In this document: piece by piece, positions 1 to 6,984 of the stretch
Numbering within the stretch: position 1 is the first letter of the stretch
Layout: each line of letters starts with the position of its first letter
DNA from: DATKWD01 sp963704815
GTDB taxonomy: Bacteria > Actinomycetota > Acidimicrobiia > Acidimicrobiales > Salinilacustritrichaceae
Direction: 5' to 3'
Assembly (NCBI GenBank): GCA_963704815.1
Contig: CAVPHU010000009.1
Coordinates: forward strand, 1-15,624
Length of the DNA stretch: 15,624 nt
Program-made: the position numbers and the translations under genes
The notes under the pieces: model-generated
The model's input: only the letters and a program-made list of their open reading frames with translations
What the model was told of the DNA's origin: nothing
Database searches by the model: none

Positions 1-1
1 C

Positions 2-250
2 TTCCGGGAGAACACGCTGCAGGACGTGATCACCAAGCTGGAGCCTGACCTGTTCCTCGCCGTCACCGGTCTCACGGTGGACGACTTCCACCTGCTGGTG
101 AGACTGAAGGTCTTCAACACGGAGCAGATGAACCAGGCTGTGTTCGCCTTCCGCCGGTACGAGGACGCCAGCCTCGCCTACACCGGTTGTCGACTCACAC
201 CCTGGCCTCACGCACTACGGCCTCTACGACACGGTCGTCGCTCAATCATG
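2..250 (+). CDS. C-terminal part of a large protein, possibly helicase/restriction type (5' end outside window, frameshifted)
   Basis: The reading frame is open from the first bases and the gene begins before the window. Frame 2 reads coherently through LEPDLFLAVTGLTVDDF and FNTEQMNQAVFAFRRYEDAS to YTG near 187. It then turns to nonsense, while the next frame continues as VDSHPGLTHYGLYDTVV. Dropping one T at 187-188 joins them. The FRRYEDASLAYTG block reminds me of the C-terminal ends of large DNA helicase or restriction-associated proteins, but that is memory of a pattern, not a proven family. No catalytic motif is present in this piece. The neighbourhood (ImmA-type regulator, HEPN-MNT pair) would suit a defence-associated gene. 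Coding character after about 250 is doubtful. Confidence 0.5.
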
Positions 251-585
251 CCGAGGTCGACGCGGTCATGGTCGTGGTCCGACGAGAAGCGCACGCAATG
301 GAGGCGAAACGTGAGGCTGGCAACCGAATCGCCAAGGATCTGGTCGAGAAGGCAGGTCCGGAACGTGATTACCGATTCCCAGCGCCCGCCATATGTGAGT
401 CGGCCATCGACATCGATGGAGTCGAGTGGATGCTTGGTACTGAGTGCAGGCAACAACGGCCGTTGGGATCAGGTATCGGAGAGGCGCTACTGGCGGGATT
501 CGGTGGGTCGTCTCGCCCGTCCGCTCGTCAGTTAGTCCGTGCTGTTATTGTGGTTCCGGTGCTCCTCATAGGTGGGTCTCAGACC
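251..585. other. Stretch without a firm gene; possible frameshifted tail of the left-hand gene
   Basis: After about 230, plus frame 1 gives a plausible helical stretch (LNHAEVDAVMVVVRREAHAM, later EAGNRIAKDLVEKAG). It could be the continuation of the left-edge protein after a second one-base shift near 226-232. The frame then stays open far into the antisense of the XRE/ImmA gene, so no natural stop can be assigned. The minus strand also holds an open frame at 208-456, with no recognisable domain. I see no RNA gene, repeat or clear promoter here. Confidence 0.3.
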
Positions 586-1629
586 TCAAACTGCTCGGAG
601 TCTGTGCTGAGACGGCTGGAAGGGGTTGTCGTCGGTGACGGTCGCATAGCCGCAGATGTGAGCAATCTCGAGAGCGTCCAAGCCGCGTGCCGCCAGCGCA
701 ATGCCGATGTTGGCGGCAAGCTCTGGATCCTCGGGCGGGAGCTGGTCGCTGAGGGGTTCGCGCGTACGCTACCGACGTGCGCCGAACTGCTTGTAGAAGC
801 GAGTGCGCTCGTTGGCGGCGATGAGCTTGAGGTTCCACGCCCGCTCGATCAGCGCTTGCATCGAGACCATCCAAGCGTGCTTCAGGTCGTGGAGCCTGCC
901 GAGGGTCAGGTTGCGCAGCTCGGGGCGGATCACCTCCGCTGGCATGAGAAACTCGGCCGCAAAGAGGTTGGCGTCCTCCTCAGGGGTGTCCGTGAAGTCT
1001 GCTGAGTGCAGGACCAGGTGTCCGAGCTCATGGGCCAGGGTGAGCGCTTGCGATCGACGGGAAGTCGGTCGTTGATCAGAAGTACGGGGTAGTCCTCGAT
1101 CCACTGGGACATCCCGTCGACCCGGGTGGTGCCGAAGTCCTCTTCGATGATGATGCAGCCGGCAGCCTCCATCCACCGTACGAGTCCGTGGACGGCGCCG
1201 ACGGGCATACGCCACTGCATCCTGACGATCCGAGCGGCTGCGGCCGGGTCGACGTCAATCGGATCGAGCTGTGGGATCGACTGCTCTGCCCGGACGGCTA
1301 CCTCATCCATCAGTCGCTTGGTGTGGAGGCGATGCATGTTGAGGCCGGTCTTCGAGGCGTCGCCATTTCGTCGCCGGTGCAGTGGCACGTCGGCGCATGT
1401 GAGCGTCGACGGCCATTGCTCCGCTGATCCGTTGCCCGGTGGCCAGAAGCTCCGGAGTGACGCCGAGGGCAGCAGCGAAGGCATCGACGGTCTCCTGTGC
1501 CGGCGCCCGTAGGTCGTTCTCGTAGCGTGACAGCGCCGCTTGGGCGATCCCGATTCGCTCCGCAAGCTCAGCTTGGGTAACCCCCGTCGCCCGGCGAGCA
1601 ACTCGGAGCGCTTCACCGAGCGCAGTCAT
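586..1629 (-). pseudogene. XRE-family HTH regulator with ImmA/IrrE zinc-peptidase domain, broken by two frameshifts and an amber codon
   Basis: The frame-corrected product is 347 aa, a usual length for this family. Residues about 6-61 form an XRE helix-turn-helix (VTQAELAERIGIAQAALSRY). Residues about 130-280 are an ImmA/IrrE metallopeptidase with the zinc motif HELGH (about 200-204) and a downstream EEDANLFAAEFLMP helix that would give the third ligand. Family knowledge: such proteins cleave or act as repressors in mobile elements and stress switches. The ATG at 1629 has an AGAGGA-like ribosome site and overlaps the stop of the upstream gene (ATGA). Frame breaks: an extra base at 1343-1344, where removal gives WRRLEDRLNMHRLH, and a missing base near 1041 just before TLAHELGH. 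An in-frame TAG at 769-771 is followed by 60 more sensible codons (RTREPLSDQLPPEDP to QHRLRAV) ending in TGA at 586-588. The two indels cancel, giving 348 codons including the amber and the final stop. Function in the cell is uncertain because of these lesions. Confidence 0.8.
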
Positions 1630-2244
1630 CCCTGATCCTCTGCCTTGTCCTCGGCTCCAAGCCCGGGACGGATCTCGATCGATGGTCCCGTCGGGCTGGC
1701 CTGTGCCGGCAGGTCCACCACAGACGAGGTGCCACCTTCGTCTTCGGGGAGCGCGCAACGAGCCAGATGATGTTGTCGTTGCGGTCGCGGAGCGACAGCA
1801 CCGGCCGCAAGATGGCGCGCTCATTCGTGGTCCCATTCGTAGCCAGCGATCAGATGGACCAGTTCCATCCCCTCAAGTTGTCCGGAAGGCTGTTCGAGGA
1901 ATTCAAGTGCGGTCTGCGTCGGATAGGTCGACACCAATCCGTCCGTGTGGTGGCGCTTGATCCTCAGTCGGTAGGTGCTCGACACCATCACCTCTCGAGT
2001 CACGCCTCGCTCGTGGACCTCGGCGTCTTCCACCGCGTCGAGTCCACCGGCGACATGGTGCCAAAGATGGTCCTGGATCCAGTTGGCGAGACCGCGTTCC
2101 CCGTGTCGAGCTACCCAGTCCGGGCGAAGTGCCCGGTACTCTTCGAGATCCTCCCGGTGTGAGCACCACCGCTCGGCCCAGTGCGTGCTGCACCTTCTCG
2201 CCCAGCTCGTCGAGTACAGCATCAGCCTGTGGGTAGGAATTCAT
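1626..2244 (-). CDS. Unrecognised protein of about 205 aa, first gene of an operon with the XRE/ImmA regulator (frameshifted)
   Basis: I do not recognise the family. The ATG at 2244 begins MNSYPQADAVLDELGEKVQ. Three single-base changes join the frames. An extra C at 2153-2155 (plus strand) restores VVLTPEDLEEYRALRPDWV, an extra base near 1823 restores AGYEWDHEERAILRPVL, and one base missing from the G run at 1746-1749 restores WLVARSPEDEGG. The net result is exactly 206 codons. The middle is rich in His and Trp (ANWIQDHLWHHV) and has strand-like segments (VSSTYRLRIKRH; NDNIIWLVARSP); the last 40 residues are acidic and look disordered. No signal peptide or membrane segment is seen. Its TGA (1628-1626) overlaps the ATG of the XRE/ImmA gene, so the two are translationally coupled and probably act together, perhaps as partner or substrate of the protease. 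That role is inference. Confidence 0.7.
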
Positions 2245-2251
2245 ACCGCGA

Positions 2252-2257
2252 AATATA
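2252..2257 (-). promoter_or_regulatory. Possible -10 box for the minus-strand operon
   Basis: Read on the minus strand this is TATATT, the most AT-rich spot in the intergenic region, ending 7 bases before the ATG at 2244. That spacing would put the transcript start at the start codon, i.e. leaderless expression, which is common in actinobacteria. No good -35 hexamer is visible at the usual distance, so the call is tentative. Confidence 0.35.
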
Positions 2258-2331
2258 CCACCCTCAGGACCTGACGTAGCGCATGAGCGACCGAGTGCGG
2301 GCTGGGGAAGGATCTCGGTCCGAACGATAAA

Positions 2332-2375
2332 TCGCACACCGTGCGATAGTCTGCACACTGTGCGATCGGTCGCAC
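2332..2375. promoter_or_regulatory. Clustered GTGCGA/TCGCAC half-sites, likely operator
   Basis: TCGCAC (2332-2337), three bases, then GTGCGA (2341-2346) form a perfect dyad. A second dyad, GCAC (2353-2356)/GTGC (2360-2363), lies 19 bp on, centre to centre. GTGCGA (2360-2365), four bases and TCGCAC (2370-2375) form a third dyad sharing a half-site with the second. The cluster lies 18-61 bases ahead of the ATG at 2393 and could cover that gene's promoter. A binding site for the winged-helix domain of the nucleotidyltransferase or for the XRE protein is the obvious inference. Confidence 0.55.
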
Positions 2376-2392
2376 CAGGCCGGGGAGAAGGT

Positions 2393-2973
2393 ATGGACGT
2401 CTCGATGCCGATCACGACGGTCGTTCCGAGTCTCGACGGACCTGTTTGGCTGCTCTCTCGGGGCGCACGACACCGGTAGGGCTCGCTGCCGTCCACGGAC
2501 GTGGTCGCGGCTCGAAGTCCGGCGTTCGGTCGGTTTTGCTGAGGATGGTCGACGAGGGTCTGGTCCTCGAGGTTCCCGGTGGCTACGTGTTCAACCGAGA
2601 CCACATCGCGGCCGCCGGTGGAGCTGCTCGCCAGCCTCCACGGCGAGTTGACCAGCCGCATCCGAGCCGCGGTCGACGAGTGGCCCATGCCCCCGACGCT
2701 GGTCGGCATGTTCGGTTCGGCCGCCAGACGTGACGGTCACGCCAGCAGCGACATCGACGTGCTCGTCGTCTCCGACGATCCCGACCTCGACGATAGCGTC
2801 GACGATCTCGCTGAGCAGATCCGACGGTGGACAGGCAACCGGGCCCACGTCATCGGTCGGACGCCGAAGGAGATCGCACGACTACGGCGTTCCAACGAGC
2901 CGATCCTCGCCGAATGGACTCGGGATCTCGTCGTGATCATCGGCGACGGAACGTCCTCGGGAAGGTGGCGTGA
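2393..2973 (+). CDS. Winged-helix plus minimal nucleotidyltransferase (MNT) protein, probable antitoxin of a HEPN-MNT pair (frameshifted)
   Basis: The frame-corrected length is 193 aa. Residues about 17-66 look like a winged helix (LAALSGRTTPVGLAAVHGRG, then SVLLRMVDEGLVLEVPGGYV). Residues about 100-180 carry the nucleotidyltransferase signature GSAARRDGHASSDIDVLVV, with G108-S109 and the metal-binding D120 and D122. Family knowledge: MNT partners can silence HEPN ribonucleases, in some cases by adding AMP to them. The ATG at 2393 is preceded by GGGGAGAAGG. Single-base breaks: one T missing from TTT at 2445-2447 (restores GPVLAALSG), one extra C at 2615-2616 (restores HIAAAVELLASLH), and one base missing around GGG at 2959-2961. 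The last correction makes the stop TGA at 2971-2973 overlap the HEPN start by one base. The fused DNA-binding domain suggests the protein controls its own operon. Confidence 0.75.
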
Positions 2974-3385
2974 TGGCTCGACCGAAGGCACGAACGCAAT
3001 CGTGCGACCGCAACGACGCACGCAACCGCCTCGCCCAGGCGGAGTCGTTCCTCCTCGCCGCCGAACTGATCGTCGACGACGACAGCGACGATGCGACGCC
3101 GGGCGTCGCCGCATCACTCGCGGTCCTCGCCGCCATCGCGGCGTCCGATGCCGCCTGTTGCGCACGTCTCGGTGCCGCCGCGGGCCAGTCCCACGTCGAG
3201 GCCGTCGAGCTCTTGGCATCGTCGAGCCGCGTGGCGCCGACATGGCCGAGGATCTTCAGCGTCTCCTGAACCGAAAGGACGACTCGCAGTACGGCATGAC
3301 GTTCGTCTCTGCTGGCGATGCGGGTAGGATGGTGGCTCGGGCGAAGCGTCTGGTGGGCCACGCTCGCCGCGCCGTCGAGGCGTAG
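2973..3385 (+). CDS. HEPN-domain protein, SAV_6107-like, probable toxin partner (frameshifted)
   Basis: The frame-corrected length is 137 aa. The protein is all-helical in look: DARNRLAQAESFLLAAELI, then AIAASDAACCARLGAAAGQ, SHVEAVELL, and a second half LQRLLNRKDDSQYGM and MVARAKRLVGHARRAV. This pattern matches what I recall of the actinobacterial SAV_6107-like HEPN family. The second half is read one frame earlier: a base is missing somewhere around 3220-3235. The classical HEPN ribonuclease motif R-x4-6-H is not evident; the nearest is R65 with H74, eight residues between. Activity therefore cannot be assumed. The ATG at 2973 overlaps the TGA of the nucleotidyltransferase gene, supporting coupled translation of a two-gene module. 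Confidence 0.65.
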
Positions 3386-3436
3386 CACGAGCCGAGGAGA
3401 GACCCGAGGCGTTCCCCGACTTGGCCGCTGCCAAGG

Positions 3437-3622
3437 TCAGCTCACGACGGCGTCGAGGAAGGCTTCGGCCTCCTCGGGCGTGAGGTCGTCGATGACCTGC
3501 TCGCCGTAGGGCAGGTGCGGTTTGCCGCGCCGGAGCAGCGCCTCGACGGGAAGCTCGAAAGCTCTCGTTCGGAGCGGGCTCGGGGCGTGGGTCGACATCT
3601 CGCGGGCCAGCGTAGAACTCAT
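3437..3622 (-). CDS. Small hypothetical protein (61 aa), antitoxin-like size and tail
   Basis: The product starts MSSTLAREMSTHAPSPLRTR and ends LPYGEQVIDDLTPEEAEAFLD-AVVS. I chose the ATG at 3622 because GGAGG lies 9 bases upstream; the internal ATG at 3598 is an alternative (53 aa). The short acidic C-terminal helix (LTPEEAEAFL) is of a kind seen in small actinobacterial antitoxins, but no partner gene is visible next to it. Operator-like repeats lie about 90 bases upstream at 3710-3755, suggesting controlled expression. Confidence 0.45.
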   Translation of the reverse strand: MSSTLAREMSTHAPSPLRTRAFELPVEALLRRGKPHLPYGEQVIDDLTPEEAEAFLDAVVS

Positions 3623-3709
3623 CCCCGCACGCCTCCGCCGTGTTGTCCAGGAGACCGTGTTGCCTGTCGCAGACAACAGTGAAATCGAGGCGACCGAAGG
3701 GGGTGGGCG

Positions 3710-3755
3710 TCTCTACCGATTTCTCTACCGGATCTCTACCGAACGGGTAGAGATC
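3710..3755. promoter_or_regulatory. Three phased TCTCTACCG repeats ending in a perfect 10-bp dyad
   Basis: TCTCTACCG occurs at 3710, 3722 and 3733, i.e. 12 and 11 bases apart, close to one helical turn. The last copy is embedded in GATCTCTACC (3731-3740), loop GAACG, GGTAGAGATC (3746-3755), a perfect 10-bp inverted repeat. Repeats on one face of the helix are typical of cooperative protein binding. The site lies upstream of the 61-aa minus-strand gene and about 110 bases left of the att-like tRNA piece, so a repressor operator or recombination-accessory site are both possible. Confidence 0.5.
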
Positions 3756-3861
3756 GAGCGATTTCGAACCAACATCGTTCAGCATGCCTAACACACAAAA
3801 GCCCAGCTCAACGGCACTTTTCGGCATCGATCAGCACCGATCGAAAATCCCTCGGTTCACC

Positions 3862-3885
3862 GTTCAAGTCCCCCCTCGCCCACCA
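3862..3885 (+). repeat. tRNA 3'-end remnant, candidate att site at the end of an integrated element
   Basis: Read in order: G, T-loop TTCAAGT, CCCCC (T-stem 3' strand), CTCGCCC (acceptor 3' strand), A, CCA. This is the exact layout of a tRNA 3' end. The five bases before the T-loop (CACCG) do not pair with CCCCC, and no anticodon arm, D arm or GGGCGAG 5' acceptor strand is found upstream, so there is no tRNA gene here. Integrases that use tRNA genes leave such a 3' fragment at the far end of the element. The orientation predicts the element to the left and native chromosome to the right, which agrees with gene content. A short CCAA repeat follows directly. No integrase is in the window. Confidence 0.5.
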
Positions 3886-3983
3886 ACCAACCAACCAACT
3901 CATCCCCTCGACCGCAATGGCCGGTCCTGGCGGACCGAGCAGCCGAGGTGGGCTACGGTCCGCAGCCAAACAGGGGGCTGCAC

Positions 3984-4673
3984 ATGGAATCGGTGTCATC
4001 GAGGAAGATCGCCGGCTACGCCGGGATCGCCCAGGTCGTGGTGTTCTTCGGGTTGGGTCTGACGATCTTCGACAGCCCGGTGATCACGGACTCGGCCGAC
4101 GAGGTCCGTCAGTACTTCACCGACAGTGCGGACACCATCAACCTCTTCAACTACGGAGCGCCGCTGGCCTTCGTGGTCTTCTTCATCATCTTCGCCTCGG
4201 GTCTGAGGAGCGTGCTCGGCCCGGCAGACCGCGCGTCTGGCGGGATGTGGGCGCGGGTGATGTTCGCTGGCGCTGCGATCCAAGCGGCCGTCGGCTTGGT
4301 CGGGCTGACGTTCTGGGGCGTCCTCGCCCAGGAGGACGTCCTCGCCGAGCTGTCGGACGGCACGGTGCTGGCGCTCAATGCCCTCGACCAGATCGTCTTC
4401 TTCGCCATGATGAACTGGGCTGCGGCGATCTTCCTCATCGGGGCATCGGTGGTGATCCTTCGGTCGGGAGTGATGGCGGTGTGGATCGGGTGGCTCGGCG
4501 TCGTGCTGGCGCTGGCCGGCGTCATCGCCTCGCTGTGGACGTTCAGTGGGGACAGCGGGGGCTTCTTCGATGTCCCCGGCACGATCTCGTTCCTGGGCAC
4601 CTTGGTCTGGACGGTCGCGGTGTCCGTCGAGTTGATCCGCTCCGGCGCCGAAGAGAGACCATCAGAAACCTGA
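3984..4673 (+). CDS. Six-TM integral membrane protein of unknown function
   Basis: The product has 229 aa and six hydrophobic segments, roughly at residues 10-28, 55-75, 88-110, 128-150, 155-178 and 190-215. Charged loops such as DSADEVRQYFTDSAD follow TM1. The start at 3984 is supported by AGGGGG 6 bases upstream; an in-frame GTG at 3948 would add 12 residues but lacks such a site. The overall pattern resembles DUF4386-like small membrane proteins of actinobacteria, but no diagnostic motif fixes a family and no transport or catalytic residues are evident. It is the first gene to the right of the tRNA remnant. The gap of 169 bases to the next gene holds nothing recognisable. Confidence 0.7.
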   Translation: MESVSSRKIAGYAGIAQVVVFFGLGLTIFDSPVITDSADEVRQYFTDSADTINLFNYGAPLAFVVFFIIFASGLRSVLGPADRASGGMWARVMFAGAAIQAAVGLVGLTFWGVLAQEDVLAELSDGTVLALNALDQIVFFAMMNWAAAIFLIGASVVILRSGVMAVWIGWLGVVLALAGVIASLWTFSGDSGGFFDVPGTISFLGTLVWTVAVSVELIRSGAEERPSET

Positions 4674-4842
4674 CGCAGGGAGTTCGCCCTCCCGACCAGT
4701 CCGTTCAGGGTTCGCACGCGGCCTCACAGGGTCCACCGACCGACGTCCCGGCCGAGTGCGGCTGGGTCGTGGGACGCGTGAGCGCCAGGCCGAAGTGTGT
4801 GACCATGGTCTTCTCGAGGGTCGCCGCAGCACGAGGAGCGAG

Positions 4843-6024
4843 ATGAGCGTCTACGACGGGCCCCTGTTCGACTGCGACAACCACTACTACGAGGCTGCCG
4901 ACGCCTTCACTCGCCACCTTCCCGAGCACCTGCGATCGCGCGGTGTCCAGTGGGTCGAGATGGACGGGCGACGACACCATCTGGTCGGTGGACGTGTCGA
5001 TCGCCAGGTGACCAACCCCACGTTCGATCCCGTCGCCAGTCCCGGGTCGCTGCGGGAGTACTACCAGGGCAACCCGCGGGGCATGTCGGCCGCCGAACTC
5101 ATCCGGTCACGCGTCGAGCCACTCCCGGTCGAGTACGTGGACCGAGAGGCACGGCTCGCCTGCCTCGATGCCCAGGGCCTGGAAGGTGTCTGGCTGTTCC
5201 CCACCCTCGGAGTGCTCTACGAGGACCGACTGAAAGGTGACCTCGAAGCGATGTGCGCCACGTTCGAGGCGTTCAATCGCTGGGTCGACGAGGACTGGGG
5301 ACTTGCGTATGCCGACCGGATCTTCGCGGCCCCCTACATCTCGCTCGCCGATGTCGAATGGGCATGCCGCCAGCTGGAATGGGCGCTCGATCGAGACGCA
5401 CGCATCGTCGTCATGCGGCCGGCGGCCGTGTGGACGGCCGATGGGCCCCGGTCGCCGGCCGACCCGGTGTTCGACCCGTTCTGGGCCCGGGCCGACGAAG
5501 CCGGCATCTGTGTCGTCGCCCACGTGAGCAACTCGGGCTACTCGACCAACGGATACCCGCGCGCCTCGTTCCTCGACACGATCGGCGGCGGCAAGCGCCC
5601 CACCGTGGTGAGCCTCAATCCCGAGCGGGCGATCTACGACTTCCTGCTCACGTTGGTGTACGACCGCCTGTTCGAGCGCTTCGGCAACCTGCGGGTGGCG
5701 TCGATCGAGAACGGCTCGGAGTTCCTGGCCGACCTGTTCCGCAAGGTCGACCAGTCGAAGAATCGCCTGCCCGGCTACTACGGCGACGACCCCGCCGAGG
5801 TGTTCCGTCGTCACGTCTGGATCAACCCGTTCTGGGAAGACGACCTGGCCGAGGTGGTACACCACATGGGTGCCGATCGGGTCATCTTCGGGTCGGACTG
5901 GCCGCACATGGAAGGCCTCGAGCACCCGCGCGACATCCTCGGCGACCTCGGTGGTGTCGCTCCCGAGGACTGGGAGAAGATCCTCTACTCCAACACCGCC
6001 GGGCTGAATCAGCGCCGGTCCTGA
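4843..6024 (+). CDS. Amidohydrolase-2 family metal-dependent hydrolase (TIM barrel)
   Basis: The product has 393 aa. It begins MSVYDGPLFDCDNHYYE, where D12-N-H14 is the family's N-terminal D-x-H metal motif near strand 1. A conserved His sits in VVAHVSNSGY (about 227), ENGSEF follows further on, and FGSDWPHMEG near 352 is the hallmark C-terminal motif with its metal-binding Asp. Family knowledge: these enzymes hydrolyse or decarboxylate small aromatic or cyclic acids, often in catabolic clusters; the substrate cannot be read from sequence. The ATG at 4843 has GAGGAG 4 bases upstream; the frame is open back to 4756 but with no better start. The gene is intact, with no frame problem. Confidence 0.85.
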   Translation: MSVYDGPLFDCDNHYYEAADAFTRHLPEHLRSRGVQWVEMDGRRHHLVGGRVDRQVTNPTFDPVASPGSLREYYQGNPRGMSAAELIRSRVEPLPVEYVDREARLACLDAQGLEGVWLFPTLGVLYEDRLKGDLEAMCATFEAFNRWVDEDWGLAYADRIFAAPYISLADVEWACRQLEWALDRDARIVVMRPAAVWTADGPRSPADPVFDPFWARADEAGICVVAHVSNSGYSTNGYPRASFLDTIGGGKRPTVVSLNPERAIYDFLLTLVYDRLFERFGNLRVASIENGSEFLADLFRKVDQSKNRLPGYYGDDPAEVFRRHVWINPFWEDDLAEVVHHMGADRVIFGSDWPHMEGLEHPRDILGDLGGVAPEDWEKILYSNTAGLNQRRS

Positions 6025-6091
6025 CCGAACCGCCCCGGCGCGTCATCCCTGAGTCAGCCTGCGGTCAGCGGTCGTCTCGCACGGTCGGGCC

Positions 6092-6937
6092 ATGACCTCA
6101 CGACTGCACCCCCGCCGCCTCTTCTCTCTCGTGTCGCTCACTGTGCTCGCCCTGGGGCTCGCAGCCTGTGGTTCTTCGAGCGACCCTGCGACGCCCGATC
6201 CGTCCGCCAATCCGACCGTCGACGTCGTGAACGCAGACGACGTCGCCTGCCCGACCGAAGGCGAGGAGTGGGAGGTGGCCAAGGTCTACATCGAGCACAA
6301 CGCCACCGACGATGACACCGGCTTCCACGGCATCTTCGGGGGCGAGGCGTGGCGGGAGCTGTGCCTCGTCGATCCCGACGGCAATCAGATCTGGCTCGTC
6401 GATCCACAGGGTCAGCTCCACGACCTGGCGGTGTCCGACTTCTTCTTCGAGTCTCGCGAGCCACCGGCCGACGAGTACACCATCGATGACCTGAAGGCCG
6501 ACTTCCCCGAGGGCGACTACACGGTTTCGGGCACCGACTTCGAGGGGACACCACGCATCGGGACCGCCCGCTTCACCCACGCCATTCCCGCGCCGGCGAC
6601 CATCACCGAGCCGACGCTGGCGGACGATGCCGAGACCGCCGCTGACAGCCTGGTGCCCAGGTCGGACCTGGTCGTGACCTGGGACCCGGTCACCGAGACC
6701 ATCGACGGCGACCCGGTCGACATCACCGGCTACGAGGTGATCGTGACGACCGAGGAGTTCGACGACCCCGACGGCAACTCCCGACCGATCTACGACGTTC
6801 ACGTCGACAGCGACACGACATCGCTGAGCGTGCCGACCGAGTGGCTCCAGCCTGACACGGTCTACGAGCTCGAGGTCCTGGCGCTCGAGGAGTCGGGCAA
6901 CCAGACCATCTCGGTCGGCTTCTTCGGCACCACCTGA
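6092..6937 (+). CDS. Secreted lipoprotein with C-terminal fibronectin-III-like domain
   Basis: The product has 281 aa. The N-terminus has basic residues (RLHPRR), a hydrophobic core (LFSLVSLTVLALGL) and the lipobox LAAC with Cys26, followed by a Ser-rich linker, so it should be lipid-anchored outside the membrane. Residues about 45-165 are an acidic domain I cannot name. Residues about 170-281 have the strand rhythm of a fibronectin type III fold (LVVTWDPV, ITGYEVIVTTEE, TVYELEVLALEESGNQT). A role in surface binding is plausible but unproven. The gene stands alone, 67 bases after the amidohydrolase. Confidence 0.75.
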   Translation: MTSRLHPRRLFSLVSLTVLALGLAACGSSSDPATPDPSANPTVDVVNADDVACPTEGEEWEVAKVYIEHNATDDDTGFHGIFGGEAWRELCLVDPDGNQIWLVDPQGQLHDLAVSDFFFESREPPADEYTIDDLKADFPEGDYTVSGTDFEGTPRIGTARFTHAIPAPATITEPTLADDAETAADSLVPRSDLVVTWDPVTETIDGDPVDITGYEVIVTTEEFDDPDGNSRPIYDVHVDSDTTSLSVPTEWLQPDTVYELEVLALEESGNQTISVGFFGTT

Positions 6938-6984
6938 TCGCCGCCCGCCCGTCGTGGCGAGGAGCCGGAGTACCGTCGCCGTCC

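Noticed and set aside
2737..3827. Overlapping minus-strand open frames opposite the MNT-HEPN genes
   Set aside because: Arg/Pro/Ser-rich shadow composition; the plus strand carries the GSAARR...SDID signature and overlapping start/stop.
3780..3885. A complete tRNA gene ending at 3885
   Set aside because: No GGGCGAG 5' strand, anticodon arm or D arm; the bases before the T-loop do not pair with CCCCC.
5107..5925. Long minus-strand open frame opposite the amidohydrolase
   Set aside because: Shadow of a strongly recognisable plus-strand enzyme, with no motif of its own.
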